From assembly GCA_010692635.1 (NCBI GenBank), contig JAAHGL010000001.1, positions 21,169-85,168 on the forward strand: a DNA stretch of 64,000 bases. Direction: 5' to 3'. The notes beneath the pieces were generated by a model. The model did no database searches. It was not told the DNA's origin and saw only the letters and a list, made by a program, of their open reading frames with translations. Both the position numbers and the translations under genes were made by a program. This DNA is from Symploca sp. SIO2C1. Lineage in GTDB: Bacteria > Cyanobacteriota > Cyanobacteriia > Cyanobacteriales > Coleofasciculaceae. Of this stretch, positions 47,058-57,036 are shown one piece after another (within the stretch, counting starts at the first letter, position 1; every line of letters begins with the position of its first letter).

Positions 47058-49259
47058 ATGGCAACAAAATTTCCCAAATTTAGCCAGGACCTCGCTCAAG
47101 ATCCGACAACACGTCGAATCTGGTACGGGATTGCTACGGCTCACGACTTTGAAACTCACGATGGCATGACCGAGGAAAATCTTTATCAAAAGATTTTCGC
47201 CTCTCACTTCGGTCACCTCGCGATTATTTTCTTGTGGACCTCTGGCACCCTGTTCCACGTAGCCTGGCAAGGTAACTTTGAACAGTGGATTAAAGATCCT
47301 CTAAATGTTAGTCCCATCGCCCATGCGATTTGGGATCCTCACTTTGGTCAACCAGCAATAGATGCCTTCACCCAAGGGGGTGCTTCTGGCCCAGTAAACA
47401 TTGCTTACTCCGGGGTTTACCAATGGTTCTACACCATTGGTATGAGAAACAACAACGAACTGCACGGTGGTGCAATGTTCCTCTTGCTGTTGTCTGCCCT
47501 CTTATTGTTTGCGGGTTGGTTGCACTTACAGCCGAAGTTCCGTCCTAGCTTGTCTTGGTTCAAGAATGCTGAGTCTCGCCTAAACCACCATCTGGCTGGT
47601 TTATTGGGAGTCAGTTCTTTGGCCTGGACTGGACACCTGGTTCACGTCGCTATCCCCGAATCTCGCGGACAGCACGTAGGCTGGGATAACTTCCTGTCGA
47701 CTCTACCCCATCCAGCAGGTTTGGGACCGTTCTTCACAGGCAATTGGGGTGTTTATGCCCAGAACCCGGATACAGCTGGTCATGTTTTTGGCACCTCTGA
47801 AGGAGCTGGTACAGCGATTCTGACCTTCTTAGGTGGCTTCCATCCCCAGACTGAGTCCTTGTGGTTGACAGATATGGCTCATCACCACCTGGCGATCGCA
47901 GTAGTCTTCATCATTGCTGGTCACATGTACCGGACAAACTGGGGCATTGGTCACAGCATGAAGGACATCCTGAACGCTCATAAGCCACCTAGTGGTAAAT
48001 TGGGCGATGGTCATACTGGAATGTATGACACAGTTAACAACTCTCTCCACTTCCAACTGGGATTGGCACTCGCCTGCCTTGGAGTTGTTACTTCCTTAGT
48101 GGCACATCACATGTATGCCATGCCACCTTATGCCTTCCTGGCACAAGACAAAACTACGATGGCAGCATTGTTCACCCATCATGAATACATTGCTGGTTTC
48201 TTGATGGTGGGAGCATTTGCCCACGGAGCAATCTTCTTTGTACGGGATTATGATCCGGAGTCTAACAAGAATAATGTGTTAGCTCGGATGCTAGAGCATA
48301 AAGAAGCACTGATCTCTCACCTGAGCTGGGTAAGTCTGTTTTTGGGCTTCCACACTCTGAGCCTCTATGTCCACAACGATGTAGTGGTTGCCTTTGGCAC
48401 CCCTGAGAAGCAAATCTTGATTGAGCCAGTCTTTGCTCAGTGGATTCAAGCTGCTCACGGAAAACTGCTGTACGGCTTTGACACTCTACTGTCCAACTCT
48501 GATAGCCTTGCTTCTGGTAGTGGCGCTGCTTACCTACCTGGCTGGCTGGATGCAATTAACAGCGGCTCTAACTCTTTGTTCTTGACCATTGGTCCTGGCG
48601 ATTTCCTGGTACACCACGCGATCGCCCTAGGTCTGCATACCACTGCCCTGATCTTGATCAAGGGTGCACTGGATGCCCGTGGTTCCAAGTTAATGCCTGA
48701 CAAGAAAGACTTCGGTTATGCCTTCCCTTGTGATGGTCCTGGCCGTGGCGGTACTTGTGATATCTCTGCTTGGGATTCCTTCTACCTAGCCATGTTCTGG
48801 ATGCTCAACACCCTAGGTTGGCTTACCTTCTACTGGCATTGGAAGCACTTGGGAGTTTGGCAAGGCAACGTAGCTCAGTTTAATGAGAATTCCACCTACC
48901 TTATGGGTTGGTTCCGAGACTACCTCTGGGCAAACTCTGCTCAGTTGATTAACGGTTACAATCCCTACGGTACAAATAACCTGTCAGTTTGGGCTTGGAT
49001 GTTCCTGTTTGGGCATCTAGTTTGGGCAACTGGTTTCATGTTCTTGATCTCTTGGAGGGGTTACTGGCAAGAGCTGATCGAAACTTTAGTCTGGGCACAT
49101 GAGCGTACTCCTCTAGCTAACTTAGTTCGCTGGAAGGACAAGCCTGTTGCTCTATCCATTGTTCAAGCTCGTATAGTTGGTCTAACTCACTTCGCGGTTG
49201 GCTACATCCTAACCTATGCAGCATTCCTGATTGCCTCAACTTCTGGTATATATGGCTGA
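47058..49259 (+). CDS. psaB: Photosystem I P700 apoprotein A2
   Basis: Second core subunit of the reaction centre. 733 residues. Starts [22 protein letters not shown] Cys in [19 protein letters not shown]; near-terminal [19 protein letters not shown]. Start ATG is preceded by GAGGAG. A strong terminator follows the stop at 49300-49328, so psaAB end there. Confidence 0.98.
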   Translation: MATKFPKFSQDLAQDPTTRRIWYGIATAHDFETHDGMTEENLYQKIFASHFGHLAIIFLWTSGTLFHVAWQGNFEQWIKDPLNVSPIAHAIWDPHFGQPAIDAFTQGGASGPVNIAYSGVYQWFYTIGMRNNNELHGGAMFLLLLSALLLFAGWLHLQPKFRPSLSWFKNAESRLNHHLAGLLGVSSLAWTGHLVHVAIPESRGQHVGWDNFLSTLPHPAGLGPFFTGNWGVYAQNPDTAGHVFGTSEGAGTAILTFLGGFHPQTESLWLTDMAHHHLAIAVVFIIAGHMYRTNWGIGHSMKDILNAHKPPSGKLGDGHTGMYDTVNNSLHFQLGLALACLGVVTSLVAHHMYAMPPYAFLAQDKTTMAALFTHHEYIAGFLMVGAFAHGAIFFVRDYDPESNKNNVLARMLEHKEALISHLSWVSLFLGFHTLSLYVHNDVVVAFGTPEKQILIEPVFAQWIQAAHGKLLYGFDTLLSNSDSLASGSGAAYLPGWLDAINSGSNSLFLTIGPGDFLVHHAIALGLHTTALILIKGALDARGSKLMPDKKDFGYAFPCDGPGRGGTCDISAWDSFYLAMFWMLNTLGWLTFYWHWKHLGVWQGNVAQFNENSTYLMGWFRDYLWANSAQLINGYNPYGTNNLSVWAWMFLFGHLVWATGFMFLISWRGYWQELIETLVWAHERTPLANLVRWKDKPVALSIVQARIVGLTHFAVGYILTYAAFLIASTSGIYG

Positions 49260-49299
49260 CGAAATTAGCTAAAAACTAGCATTTTAGGTAACTAAAGAC

Positions 49300-49328
49300 A
49301 ATCCTCTACCAATTGGTAGAGGATTTTT
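49300..49328 (+). terminator. Terminator of psaAB
   Basis: AATCCTCTACC pairs perfectly with GGTAGAGGATT across AATT, followed by TTTTT. A classic intrinsic terminator. Confidence 0.85.
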
Positions 49329-49367
49329 AATTACTGTAGGATAAGAATACTCAGGTAGCTCTCAACA

Positions 49368-49403
49368 AAAAATACCCCACTCAAAGGCGGAGTATCTTCT
49401 TTG
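49368..49403 (-). terminator. Probable terminator of psaI
   Basis: On the minus strand, GATACTCCGCC and GTGGGGTAT form a stem with two mismatches, followed by TTTTTT. It lies about 50 bases past the psaI stop. Confidence 0.55.
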
Positions 49404-49450
49404 ACTAGGGTTGACTTTTACCTCAAACTAGCCACGAAATTCAAAGTTAA

Positions 49451-49564
49451 TCAGGCTTCACTTTCAACATAGAGAAAGAGAAGACCCATTACCACAGCAA
49501 ATGCAACTGCTAAAAAGCCAACCATCATAGGGACCAAGAATGAAGCTGCGTATGTGCCTGTCAT
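49451..49564 (-). CDS. psaI: Photosystem I subunit VIII
   Basis: 37 residues, one membrane helix: MTGTYAASFLVPMMVGF then VVMGLLFLYVESEA. This matches the known PsaI pattern of YAAS..PMVG..MGLLF..ES. PsaI sits next to PsaL at the trimerisation face of PSI. The start is preceded by TAGGA on its strand. It runs opposite to psaL, 345 bases away, unlike the co-directional psaI-psaL arrangement of some cyanobacteria. A hairpin with T run follows its stop. Confidence 0.85.
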   Translation of the reverse strand: MTGTYAASFLVPMMVGFLAVAFAVVMGLLFLYVESEA

Positions 49565-49682
49565 ATCCTATTTTCCTAATTACTAATTACAACAGTAATA
49601 AAATGGATATTACTGTGAATTCTGTTCCAGTTTGTCAGTTATAAAGATTCTTAACAAAAAGGGAGCTGAAAACACCCTACTG

Positions 49683-49714
49683 ATCAGAGCTTACTTAAAA
49701 AAGTAAGCTCTGAT
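49683..49714. other. Perfect 14-bp stem hairpin between psaI and psaL
   Basis: ATCAGAGCTTACTT pairs exactly with AAGTAAGCTCTGAT over a four-base loop. No T run on either side, so its role (transcript-end, processing or repeat) is unclear. Confidence 0.6.
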
Positions 49715-49908
49715 GGCTTGGGCAGCTTATATGGCCTTAAGAAACTAACTCTAAAATTTTGTTCATTTACTAAGAAAGCTGGATTAGAACGCGATTTATC
49801 TTATAATTTTTTAAGCTCAGCCTTTAAGATCAGCCCAAGAATCACACTCTATGCAAAAGAGGTGAATATCAAAGTAAGGCTACTAATATTTAGAGGAGAC
49901 ACATTCAT

Positions 49909-50400
49909 ATGACAATTGACGTGATTGAACATGGTGGAGATCCCCAAGTTGGGAATCTCGCTACTCCGATTAACGCTTCAGGGTTCACAAAAGCTTTCAT
50001 CAATGGCTTGCCAGCTTACCGCCCAGGACTATCAGCTCATCGCCGAGGTCTAGAAGTTGGCATGGCTCATGGCTATTTTCTTTATGGTCCCTTTGCCCTA
50101 CTAGGTCCACTGCGGCACACAGATCTTGCCAGCACTGCCGGTTTATTGGCAGCAGTTGGTTTGGTTTCGATTCTTACTATCGCTTTGTCCATTTACGGTG
50201 CAGCAGGTTCCGGCAAACCCATAGCTACAGTGACTACACCTAATCCTCCCGAAGGCCTAGGGTCAAAAGAAGGGTGGAGTGAATTTGCCAGTGGTTTCTT
50301 AATTGGTGGTTGTGGTGGAGCATTTTTCGCTTATTTCCTTTGCCAGACACCTCATCTAGAACCATTGCAAAAGATCGCCGGTGGTGTGTGGTCATCCTAA
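49909..50400 (+). CDS. psaL: Photosystem I subunit XI
   Basis: 163 residues, subunit that joins PSI monomers into oligomers. Starts MTIDVIEHGGDPQVGNLATP; conserved INGLPAYRPGLS, RGLEVGMAHGYFLYGPFALL with the LGPLR loop, then two further hydrophobic segments. Start follows GAGGAG. A hairpin at 49683 lies in its leader. The context (after psaAB, next to psaI) is discussed in the findings. Confidence 0.95.
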   Translation: MTIDVIEHGGDPQVGNLATPINASGFTKAFINGLPAYRPGLSAHRRGLEVGMAHGYFLYGPFALLGPLRHTDLASTAGLLAAVGLVSILTIALSIYGAAGSGKPIATVTTPNPPEGLGSKEGWSEFASGFLIGGCGGAFFAYFLCQTPHLEPLQKIAGGVWSS

Positions 50401-50979
50401 CTCAGATAATTAAGCGTTATCACCTGAGTTCGATAGAAAGCAGTTGGCATTATTTTTGTGTAGCTACCTAAAAGCTATCTCCATGAAATATTATTGCCTT
50501 AAGTAGTCTGTTATATCGCACTCAGGTTTCAGTAGGGGGCGTTAGGTACATACTTCATTGCAGTTATCATGCAGTTAAACTTTTGTGAGTGCCATAAAGT
50601 ACTATCCTTTGAAGTAATTCAAGATTGTGTATTTGTGTTACACTCCTTCAACGCACCCTACACTACCTATTGAGAATTTACTCATTGCTAACAATTTTAG
50701 TAAGTAATTCAGTTTTCCCAAATTACCTGTGGCAATACCTTTTAGTTTAGGGAACTCCAAGAAATAAATTATTGCAATTTTTGTATTTTACTTGCTTGTA
50801 TTACTCCCCAGCTCCCCAGTAATGGGATATTTTTTTATTTGTTGCTTAAAACTCAATTCAGTAATAAATTGTCAAATTTTTATAGCTACATCAGAAGGTA
50901 TCCTTACTCTTGGAAGGCTAGTACTACAAATGCATAAGTCCTCAGTTAACAATTAATAAGCACTGGAAGATAAGTTTCT
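50401..50979. other. Intergenic stretch between psaL and the stress protein gene
   Basis: AT-rich, no gene seen, and no repeat of note. It should hold the promoter of the universal stress protein gene. Confidence 0.45.
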
Positions 50980-51813
50980 ATGATTGAAAAAATTTTGGTA
51001 TCCGTAGCCGGTCGGGGGCTGTGTGAAGAGATGCTCAATATGTTGACGGAAATCCCTTCTCTAAAACAGGCATCGGTCACAGTTTTACACGTTGTGCCAC
51101 CCCAAATTACAGCTGAAAATATGTCTGCGAAGTTGGAAGAAGGAGGTCAAATCCTCGCAACTGCTGTCAAATCATTAAAAGTGGAACCAAGCAAAATTAC
51201 CCCCAGACTCAAACAGGGAGATCCTAAGGTTCTGGTTCCTCAAGTTGCTCAAGAAGAGGATTCTGACCTGATTATTATGGGTTCGCGAGGGCTCAAGCGT
51301 TTAGAATCTATGCTGCAAAACTCTGTCAGCCAATACGTTTTTCAATTGTCCAACCGCCCGATGTTGTTAGTGAAGGACGACACCTACATCAAACAAGTTA
51401 GGCGTGTGATGGTGGCAATAAATAAATCTGAACCGGCTCAGCAGTCCTTGGATTTAGCACTCTCCTTAGTGCGAGATATCCCAGGAGGTAAATTATATCT
51501 AGCGCATATTAATCCAGACCGGCGTAAATCCGGCAACGGGGAAGAAGATCCAGTTCTAGCAGAGGCAGCGGCAAAAGTAAGACAGCAAGGTGTTGCTTGC
51601 AGCTGCCATAATAGTGTTGGTCAGGCTGGAGTAGAAATTTGCCGGTTAGCAGAAGAACTGAATATCGACTTGTTAATTCTCGGTTCTCCTGACAGACGTC
51701 CTTCCATCGCCAAGGCTTTGGTTGATTTGGATAGATTACTGGGCAATTCATTGTCAGATTATGTTCGGGTATATGCCAACTGTCCTGTATTGTTGACACG
51801 CACCGCTACTTAA
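50980..51813 (+). CDS. Universal stress protein, two tandem UspA domains
   Basis: 277 residues. First UspA domain from residue 1 (MIEKILVSVAGRG) with GSRGLKRLESMLQNSVSQYV, the nucleotide-binding GxxG(9)S-type region; second from about 141 (VRRVMVAINKSEPAQQSL), with GSPDRRPSIAKALV less well conserved. Members bind ATP or act as stress-response chaperones. It is followed by a strong terminator. Confidence 0.9.
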   Translation: MIEKILVSVAGRGLCEEMLNMLTEIPSLKQASVTVLHVVPPQITAENMSAKLEEGGQILATAVKSLKVEPSKITPRLKQGDPKVLVPQVAQEEDSDLIIMGSRGLKRLESMLQNSVSQYVFQLSNRPMLLVKDDTYIKQVRRVMVAINKSEPAQQSLDLALSLVRDIPGGKLYLAHINPDRRKSGNGEEDPVLAEAAAKVRQQGVACSCHNSVGQAGVEICRLAEELNIDLLILGSPDRRPSIAKALVDLDRLLGNSLSDYVRVYANCPVLLTRTAT

Positions 51814-51856
51814 CCCAGATTGAGTATAAGAAGGATTTTCTCAGAAAGATATAAAA

Positions 51857-51893
51857 AAACCAACCTTGCTTAGAGCGAGGGTTGGTTTTTTTT
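51857..51893. terminator. Bidirectional terminator
   Basis: AACCAACC pairs with GGTTGGTT; a long T run follows on the + strand and the A run before it gives a T run on the minus strand. It lies between the converging stress protein gene and psbM. Confidence 0.82.
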
Positions 51894-51904
51894 GACAGCA
51901 GATT

Positions 51905-52021
51905 TTAACTGTCTTGGTTACCCTGGCTGCTAGCTGTTTGGATATACAAAATCAACAAAAAGACAGCAGGAACCAGAACAAACAGAATGGTGGCAATAAA
52001 TCCTAAATCGTTAACTTGCAT
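51905..52021 (-). CDS. psbM: Photosystem II reaction centre protein M
   Basis: 38 residues, one membrane helix: [20 protein letters not shown] then [10 protein letters not shown]. This is the classic PsbM sequence. It stabilises the PSII dimer interface. A purine-rich GAGAGG precedes the start; the terminator at 51857 lies just beyond its stop. Too short for most gene finders. Confidence 0.93.
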   Translation of the reverse strand: MQVNDLGFIATILFVLVPAVFLLILYIQTASSQGNQDS

Positions 52022-52074
52022 TGACTTGAAGCCTCTCAATCATCTTTAACCGATGTCTTATAGAATATCATTAC

Positions 52075-52330
52075 TCTTGAGAAACATGCTCATGCGCTAA
52101 TAGCTAATGGCTAATGGCTAATGGCTAATGGCTAATGGCCAATGGAAAAGAATTGTTTCTCAATTGCAATTGGGGGCGCGAAGTGCTCCTAGGGAGCTCT
52201 TGAGAAACACGCTAATTGCTAATGGGTAATTGCTAATGGCTAATTGCTAATGGCTAATTGCTAATGGAAGAGAATTGTTTCTCAATTGCAATTGGGGGCG
52301 CGAAGCGCTCCTGGGGAGCTCTGAAGAAAC
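52075..52330. repeat. Two tandem copies of a ~120-bp repeat with heptamer core
   Basis: Each copy has a (TTGAGAAAC)-type start, GCTAATG/GCTAATT units, then GAATTGTTTCTCAATTGCAA, TTGGGGGCGCGAAG and GGGAGCTCT. The two differ mainly in the core unit. The TTTCTTGAAAG-bracketed piece at 5600-5690 may be related. Confidence 0.75.
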
Positions 52331-52469
52331 AAGGTAGGAAGCAGAGGGCTCCAAGGCAGGAGGCAGAGGGAAAATACCTAACACCTACCACCTCTTTCCC
52401 TCACCTAAGCCTAACACCTAATACCTAATACCTATTCAAACCCGAAATTTACGACTTATTCAGCAAACC
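52331..52469. other. Intergenic tail with repeats
   Basis: ACACCTA-type units (52378-52436) and the right end of a GGGYTTGCTG element (CTTATTCAGCAAACCC at 52452-52467) whose left part is missing. Confidence 0.5.
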
Positions 52470-53093
52470 CTACTTACTCACTTGAATCACTTGCAAACTA
52501 CCACCAGCGTGTAAGGTATGATTAGACACCTGAAAGCCTATATCCTTAAGTAACCCAATCAAATCAGTATCCAACAACTGCCAAGCAGTCTCCGTCTCAA
52601 ACAACTGTAGGAATAGGGCTAATCCAGGCCAAAATAGCAAATTAGTTGGCTTGTGAAAATCCACTAGAGCAAAGACCCCTCCTGGCTTTAGTACTCGATA
52701 AACCTCATTAATAATAGTTTGTAATTGAGAAGGCTTCATTTCATGGAGTGCCACACTCGTGTGCACCAAATCAAAATTATTGTCTGGAAATGGCATCTCT
52801 TCTGCCGCTGCTTCGACATAGGATGCCTCGGGAACATTAGTCTGTGCTCGTTTCAATGAAACTAGCGAGACATCTAAGCCAGTAACATTATTGCAAAACT
52901 TTACTAAAAATTTGGTGGCTTGACCACTGCCACAACAAAGATCTAGCACCATCATTTCTGGGTCAATTTTTAATCCTTGCAAAGGCAATCGGTGGAATCG
53001 TGTTTCTCCACCCACACCGAGGGCAGCGACACGAGATATTCCATCATACAGCCATTGGTACTGATAACTCCAAGTCCTTAAAATCGTAGCCAT
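52470..53093 (-). CDS. Class I SAM-dependent methyltransferase
   Basis: 207 residues, UbiE/MenG-like shape. Motif I MVLDLCCGSGQATKFLV near 47, VTGLDVSLVSLKRAQ, AAAEEMPFPDNNFDLVHTS and a conserved VLKPGGVFALVDF. Substrate unknown; a quinone methyltransferase role is not shown. Ends one base past a GGGYTTGCTG element end. Confidence 0.87.
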   Translation of the reverse strand: MATILRTWSYQYQWLYDGISRVAALGVGGETRFHRLPLQGLKIDPEMMVLDLCCGSGQATKFLVKFCNNVTGLDVSLVSLKRAQTNVPEASYVEAAAEEMPFPDNNFDLVHTSVALHEMKPSQLQTIINEVYRVLKPGGVFALVDFHKPTNLLFWPGLALFLQLFETETAWQLLDTDLIGLLKDIGFQVSNHTLHAGGSLQVIQVSK

Positions 53094-53195
53094 TACTCAC
53101 TCTCTAGTAAAGATCTGTATTTCTTACTGCAAATTACAACCATCAAAACAATATATTGTTAAAATCAGTAACAAATATAAAATTTTGGGAAATTT

Positions 53196-54368
53196 GTGAG
53201 CACTATGGGTCGTACTGGGGTACTATTACTGAATTTGGGTGGACCAGAGGAATTGGAGGATGTTCGTCCCTTTCTCTACAACTTGTTTTCTGACCCCGAA
53301 ATTATTCGTTTGCCTTTTTCTTGGCTGCAAAAACCTCTTGCTTGGTTTATTGCCACTCGGCGAGCTAAGACATCTCAAGAAAACTACAAGCAAATTGGAG
53401 GCGGCTCCCCACTAAGACAAGTCACAGAAGCCCAAGCTCAAGCCCTCCAAGAACATTTGCACCAACAAGGGGAAGAAGCTCGTATCTATGTGGGTATGCG
53501 TTACTGGCATCCCTTTACTGAAGAAGCTGTTGATCAGATTAAGCGGGATAAAATTGAACAACTAGTAATTCTTCCTCTCTATCCCCAGTTTTCAATCAGC
53601 ACCAGTGGTTCTAGTTTCCGGATTCTAGAACAACTATGGCAAGAAGACCCGAAACTCAACGAAATTGAATACACTATTATTCCCTCTTGGTATAAACAGC
53701 CCGATTATCTGCAAGCAATGGCGCAGTTAATTGAGCAGGAACTAGAACAGTTCCCTGAGCCTGAATCTGTTCACATCTTCTTCAGTGCCCATGGTGTTCC
53801 CTTAAGCTACGTCACAGAAGGTGGTGACCCCTACCAAGAAGAAATTGAAGATTGCACCGCCTTGATTATGAAAACCCTCAACCGCCCAAACCCGTACAAC
53901 CTAGCTTATCAGAGTCGAGTGGGTCCGGTAGAGTGGCTCAAACCTTACACCGATGATGCTCTCCGAGAATTGGGTGCTCAGGGGATCGAAAATTTATTAG
54001 TGGTTCCCATTAGCTTTGTCTCTGAACATATTGAAACCCTTCAAGAAATTGATATTGAGTATCGAGAACTAGCAGAGGAATCAGGGATTAAGAACTTCCA
54101 GCGTGTACCTGCTCTTAATACTAATCCTGTCTTTATTAACTCACTCGCAACTTTGGTGACTGAAGCTCTAGAAGCTCCTAATCGCAATTTTTCAGAAGCA
54201 GTACGTCCAAACAAGACAGTCAAGATGTATCCTCAAGAGCGTTGGGAGTGGGGAATGACTACAGCAGCAGAAGTCTGGAACGGTCGTTTGGCAATGATTG
54301 GTTTTATTGCTTTGATGTTAGAGTTAATTACTGGTCACGGACCACTGCATTTCGTTGGATTATTATGA
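53196..54368 (+). CDS. hemH: Ferrochelatase with C-terminal chlorophyll-binding-like domain
   Basis: Inserts Fe2+ into protoporphyrin IX to make heme. 390 residues. Begins [20 protein letters not shown]; active-site [11 protein letters not shown] and [16 protein letters not shown]. The last ~40 residues, with [20 protein letters not shown], are the single-helix LHC/CAB-like domain that cyanobacterial ferrochelatases carry. GTG 53196 has a GGGA about five bases upstream; ATG 53205 is the alternative and is closer to homologues. Confidence 0.95.
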   Translation: MSTMGRTGVLLLNLGGPEELEDVRPFLYNLFSDPEIIRLPFSWLQKPLAWFIATRRAKTSQENYKQIGGGSPLRQVTEAQAQALQEHLHQQGEEARIYVGMRYWHPFTEEAVDQIKRDKIEQLVILPLYPQFSISTSGSSFRILEQLWQEDPKLNEIEYTIIPSWYKQPDYLQAMAQLIEQELEQFPEPESVHIFFSAHGVPLSYVTEGGDPYQEEIEDCTALIMKTLNRPNPYNLAYQSRVGPVEWLKPYTDDALRELGAQGIENLLVVPISFVSEHIETLQEIDIEYRELAEESGIKNFQRVPALNTNPVFINSLATLVTEALEAPNRNFSEAVRPNKTVKMYPQERWEWGMTTAAEVWNGRLAMIGFIALMLELITGHGPLHFVGLL

Positions 54369-54473
54369 TCAGTTAATTGCCATTGTCAATAGTTAATTGC
54401 TAATTGCTAATTATTCACTGGTCACTTTTCAACTAAGAAGGGAGCCGGAAATGAGCTCTGGACTCCCTAAGGC

Positions 54474-55064
54474 TTAATCGAGTTTCTGACGGCGTAACCG
54501 ACGACGTCTGTAAGCATAGGTTTGCTTCATATACCAGCGATACCACTGTTTAGAGCTGCGTATCGCTAGCCATAATAGTAGCAGGGCAATTAATCCTCCC
54601 TGCTGAGGTGCATCAAAAGCAAAAAGAACCAAAGCAACGCACAGAAAATCCTCAATAAAGACGAGCCATAGGGGTAAGCCTCTTAAACGGAAGAACCAGC
54701 CCACTTGAACCAATTGGAGTACCAAAGCCAATAAACTGCCGACTATGCCAATTATCCAGACAACTGGAACAGAAGCTTTGGTAAACTGAGCAATTGCAAT
54801 GCCCATAATAGCGCCAACAATCGGACTGAAGAATAGCTGAACCATTTGTAAAATTCTCTGTCCGATGAGCTTTTTGGAAGCAAATAGCTCAAACAATGAC
54901 CAACTAGTCAAGATACCTACCAAGACTGATGGGTTAATATTAGACAGCAGTGGTATTCCCGACCAAAGATAATCACGGTGTAACAAACCAATGAGAAGGA
55001 GGGGTAGGGCAATTCTCATTCCTGCTGCAGCTGAGGCGGAGAGTGCGCCTAGGAGTTCAAGCAT
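54474..55064 (-). CDS. DUF4126 membrane protein
   Basis: 196 residues with about five hydrophobic segments. LGALSASAAAGMRIALPLLL at the start is the family hallmark, followed by VLVGILTSWSLFELFASKK, SPIVGAIMGIAIAQ and a basic C-terminus (YRRRRLRRQK). Function unknown. Convergent with hemH; the 100-base gap has an imperfect hairpin (GGGAGCC..GGACTCCC). Confidence 0.75.
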   Translation of the reverse strand: MLELLGALSASAAAGMRIALPLLLIGLLHRDYLWSGIPLLSNINPSVLVGILTSWSLFELFASKKLIGQRILQMVQLFFSPIVGAIMGIAIAQFTKASVPVVWIIGIVGSLLALVLQLVQVGWFFRLRGLPLWLVFIEDFLCVALVLFAFDAPQQGGLIALLLLWLAIRSSKQWYRWYMKQTYAYRRRRLRRQKLD

Positions 55065-55725
55065 TTTTACCTCCTGTTTGCCATACGAGTAGGTTGGTTA
55101 TTCCCAAAAATTACAGGGTAACCAGAGTTGATGAAAATTTGGTTAGACCAATTTGTTTTAAATAGAAGTCGGATTTAAAAGTCCTTTCCCATTATTGGCA
55201 TAATTGTTTATTTATGTCCCTAGTGGCTTGACCAAAGCTTAAAACTTTGCCAAGCTCCAGGGCAAGAGTCATATGCCTATAACAGACGTAACGTACTACG
55301 CCTAGACATTTCTTTTTTTTTATTCGTTTTGGATAAAAGCGCCGTCTTTCAAGGCGGTAGATATTCTTAATATTGTAACAATGCATATAGTATTGTGGTA
55401 TTTCAGGGAATCGTTAAGAAAAATCAGCGATAATTTTATTTATAGACTATTTTTTCTCCTTGGTGAGGAAGAGAATAAGCAGAGAATTTGATTTAATTAA
55501 CAAGCTATAGATTGGTTGCTGCTGGTATAGATACCACCGGGTGAGCGAAAAAAGAGTGGGGAGATGGGGAGATGGGGATATAGGGAAACAAAGAAGAATT
55601 AATGATTTGAGAGGATACTTCGCTAGAAATTCCTTCCCTAATTTCCCTCACCCGATACCACCAAGAGTGTCTTCCTCAAGCAAAGGATAGGGAAAACTTG
55701 GTTAACTAATAGGAGAAATAGCGGC
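55065..55725. other. Intergenic stretch upstream of gdhA
   Basis: No gene supported. It contains the GGGTGAGC element at 55539-55653. AT-rich DNA before it probably holds the promoters of the two flanking genes. Confidence 0.5.
55539..55653 (+). mobile_element. Dispersed element, GGGTGAGC family (copy 3, with 9-bp direct repeats)
   Basis: 115 bp, starts GGGTGAGCGAAAAAAGAG and ends TTTCCCTCACCC. The nine bases GATACCACC occur directly on both sides (55530-55538 and 55654-55662), as a target-site duplication would. The core has GGGGAGAT units. Confidence 0.72.
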
Positions 55726-57021
55726 ATGTCTGATTCATTATTTATTGATGCTAGTAAAAGATTGAAGGCAGCATTGAAATATGTATCTATTTCTGACGAT
55801 GCTAGTGAACGATTAAAGTATCCTAAAGTCAGCTTGAGTGTTTCAATTCCAGTCCGCATGGATGATGGTTCTTTAAAGATATTTCAGGGTTATAGGGTGC
55901 GCTATGACGATACCAGAGGACCAGCAAAAGGGGGTGTACGCTATCATCCCAATGTTTCTCTGGATGAAGTTCAATCTCTTGCCTTTTGGATGACATTTAA
56001 ATGTGCTGTTTTAAATCTGCCTTTTGGTGGTGGAAAAGGGGGAATTACTCTCAATCCCAAAACTTTATCTAAGCTGGAGTTAGAACGATTGAGTCGCGGC
56101 TATATAGATGCGATCGCAGATTTTATTGGTCCTGATGTTGATATTCTTGCTCCTGACGTTTACACTAACTCAATGATTATGGGTTGGATGATGGATCAAT
56201 ACAGTGTCATCCGCCGTCAATTCAGTCCAGCAGTTGTTACTGGTAAACCTCTGACTATGGGGGGAAGTATTGGTCGTGACGGAGCAACTGCTACTGGGGC
56301 CTTTTTTGTGATTCAATGTATTTTGCCCAAACTTGGACTGCTACCTCAATCAACAACTGTGGCGATTCAAGGATTTGGGAAGGTTGGTGCAGTACTCGCA
56401 GAACTTCTCGCCAAAGTAGGTTATAAAGTTGTCGCTGTTAGTGATTCTCAAGGGGCAATTTATGCCAAACAAGGACTAGATATTCCTAGTATTAGGCAAT
56501 ATAAAGCATCTACTCAAGGAATAAAAGCTGTCTACTGCCAAGGAACAGTCTGTAACATTGTTGAACATAAATCCTTGACTAATGAAGAACTTTTAGCCTT
56601 AGATGTTGATGTACTGATTCCTGCTGCTTTGGAAAATCAAATCACTGAAGAAAATGTCAAGGATATCAAAGCCAAATATATCTTTGAAGTAGCTAACGGA
56701 CCAATAGCCTCTAATGCTGATGAAGTTTTATCAGAAAAGGGAATTTTTGTTGTTCCCGATATTTTAGTCAATGCTGGTGGTGTTACCGTTAGTTATTTTG
56801 AGTGGGTGCAAAACCGAAGTGGACTTTATTGGACACTAGAACAGGTTACTGAACGTCTAAAACAGAAAATGGTAGAAGAAACTGAACAAATATGGTCAAT
56901 TTCTCAAGAACTAGCAATTTCCATGCGCACTGCTGCTTATGTTCATGCCTTGAATCGGCTTGGGGAAGCACTTAATGCCAAAGGAACAAGAGATTACTAT
57001 GTTAATGAGCGCACTTCTTAA
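55726..57021 (+). CDS. gdhA: Glu/Leu/Phe/Val dehydrogenase (glutamate dehydrogenase)
   Basis: Reversible NAD(P)-dependent deamination of glutamate to 2-oxoglutarate. 431 residues. Substrate Lys in LPFGGGKGGITLNP near 104-117, DVYTNSMIMGWMMDQY with the catalytic Asp, NAD fold VAIQGFGKVGAVLAELL and NAGGVTVSYFEWVQN. Start ATG follows AGGAG. It precedes a pilin-like gene by 15 bases. Confidence 0.92.
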   Translation: MSDSLFIDASKRLKAALKYVSISDDASERLKYPKVSLSVSIPVRMDDGSLKIFQGYRVRYDDTRGPAKGGVRYHPNVSLDEVQSLAFWMTFKCAVLNLPFGGGKGGITLNPKTLSKLELERLSRGYIDAIADFIGPDVDILAPDVYTNSMIMGWMMDQYSVIRRQFSPAVVTGKPLTMGGSIGRDGATATGAFFVIQCILPKLGLLPQSTTVAIQGFGKVGAVLAELLAKVGYKVVAVSDSQGAIYAKQGLDIPSIRQYKASTQGIKAVYCQGTVCNIVEHKSLTNEELLALDVDVLIPAALENQITEENVKDIKAKYIFEVANGPIASNADEVLSEKGIFVVPDILVNAGGVTVSYFEWVQNRSGLYWTLEQVTERLKQKMVEETEQIWSISQELAISMRTAAYVHALNRLGEALNAKGTRDYYVNERTS

Positions 57022-57036
57022 TTCTCAATTTTTCCT

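Noticed and set aside
49718..49912. Plus-strand 64-residue frame before psaL
   Set aside because: No ribosome-binding site or homology, overlaps the psaL start.
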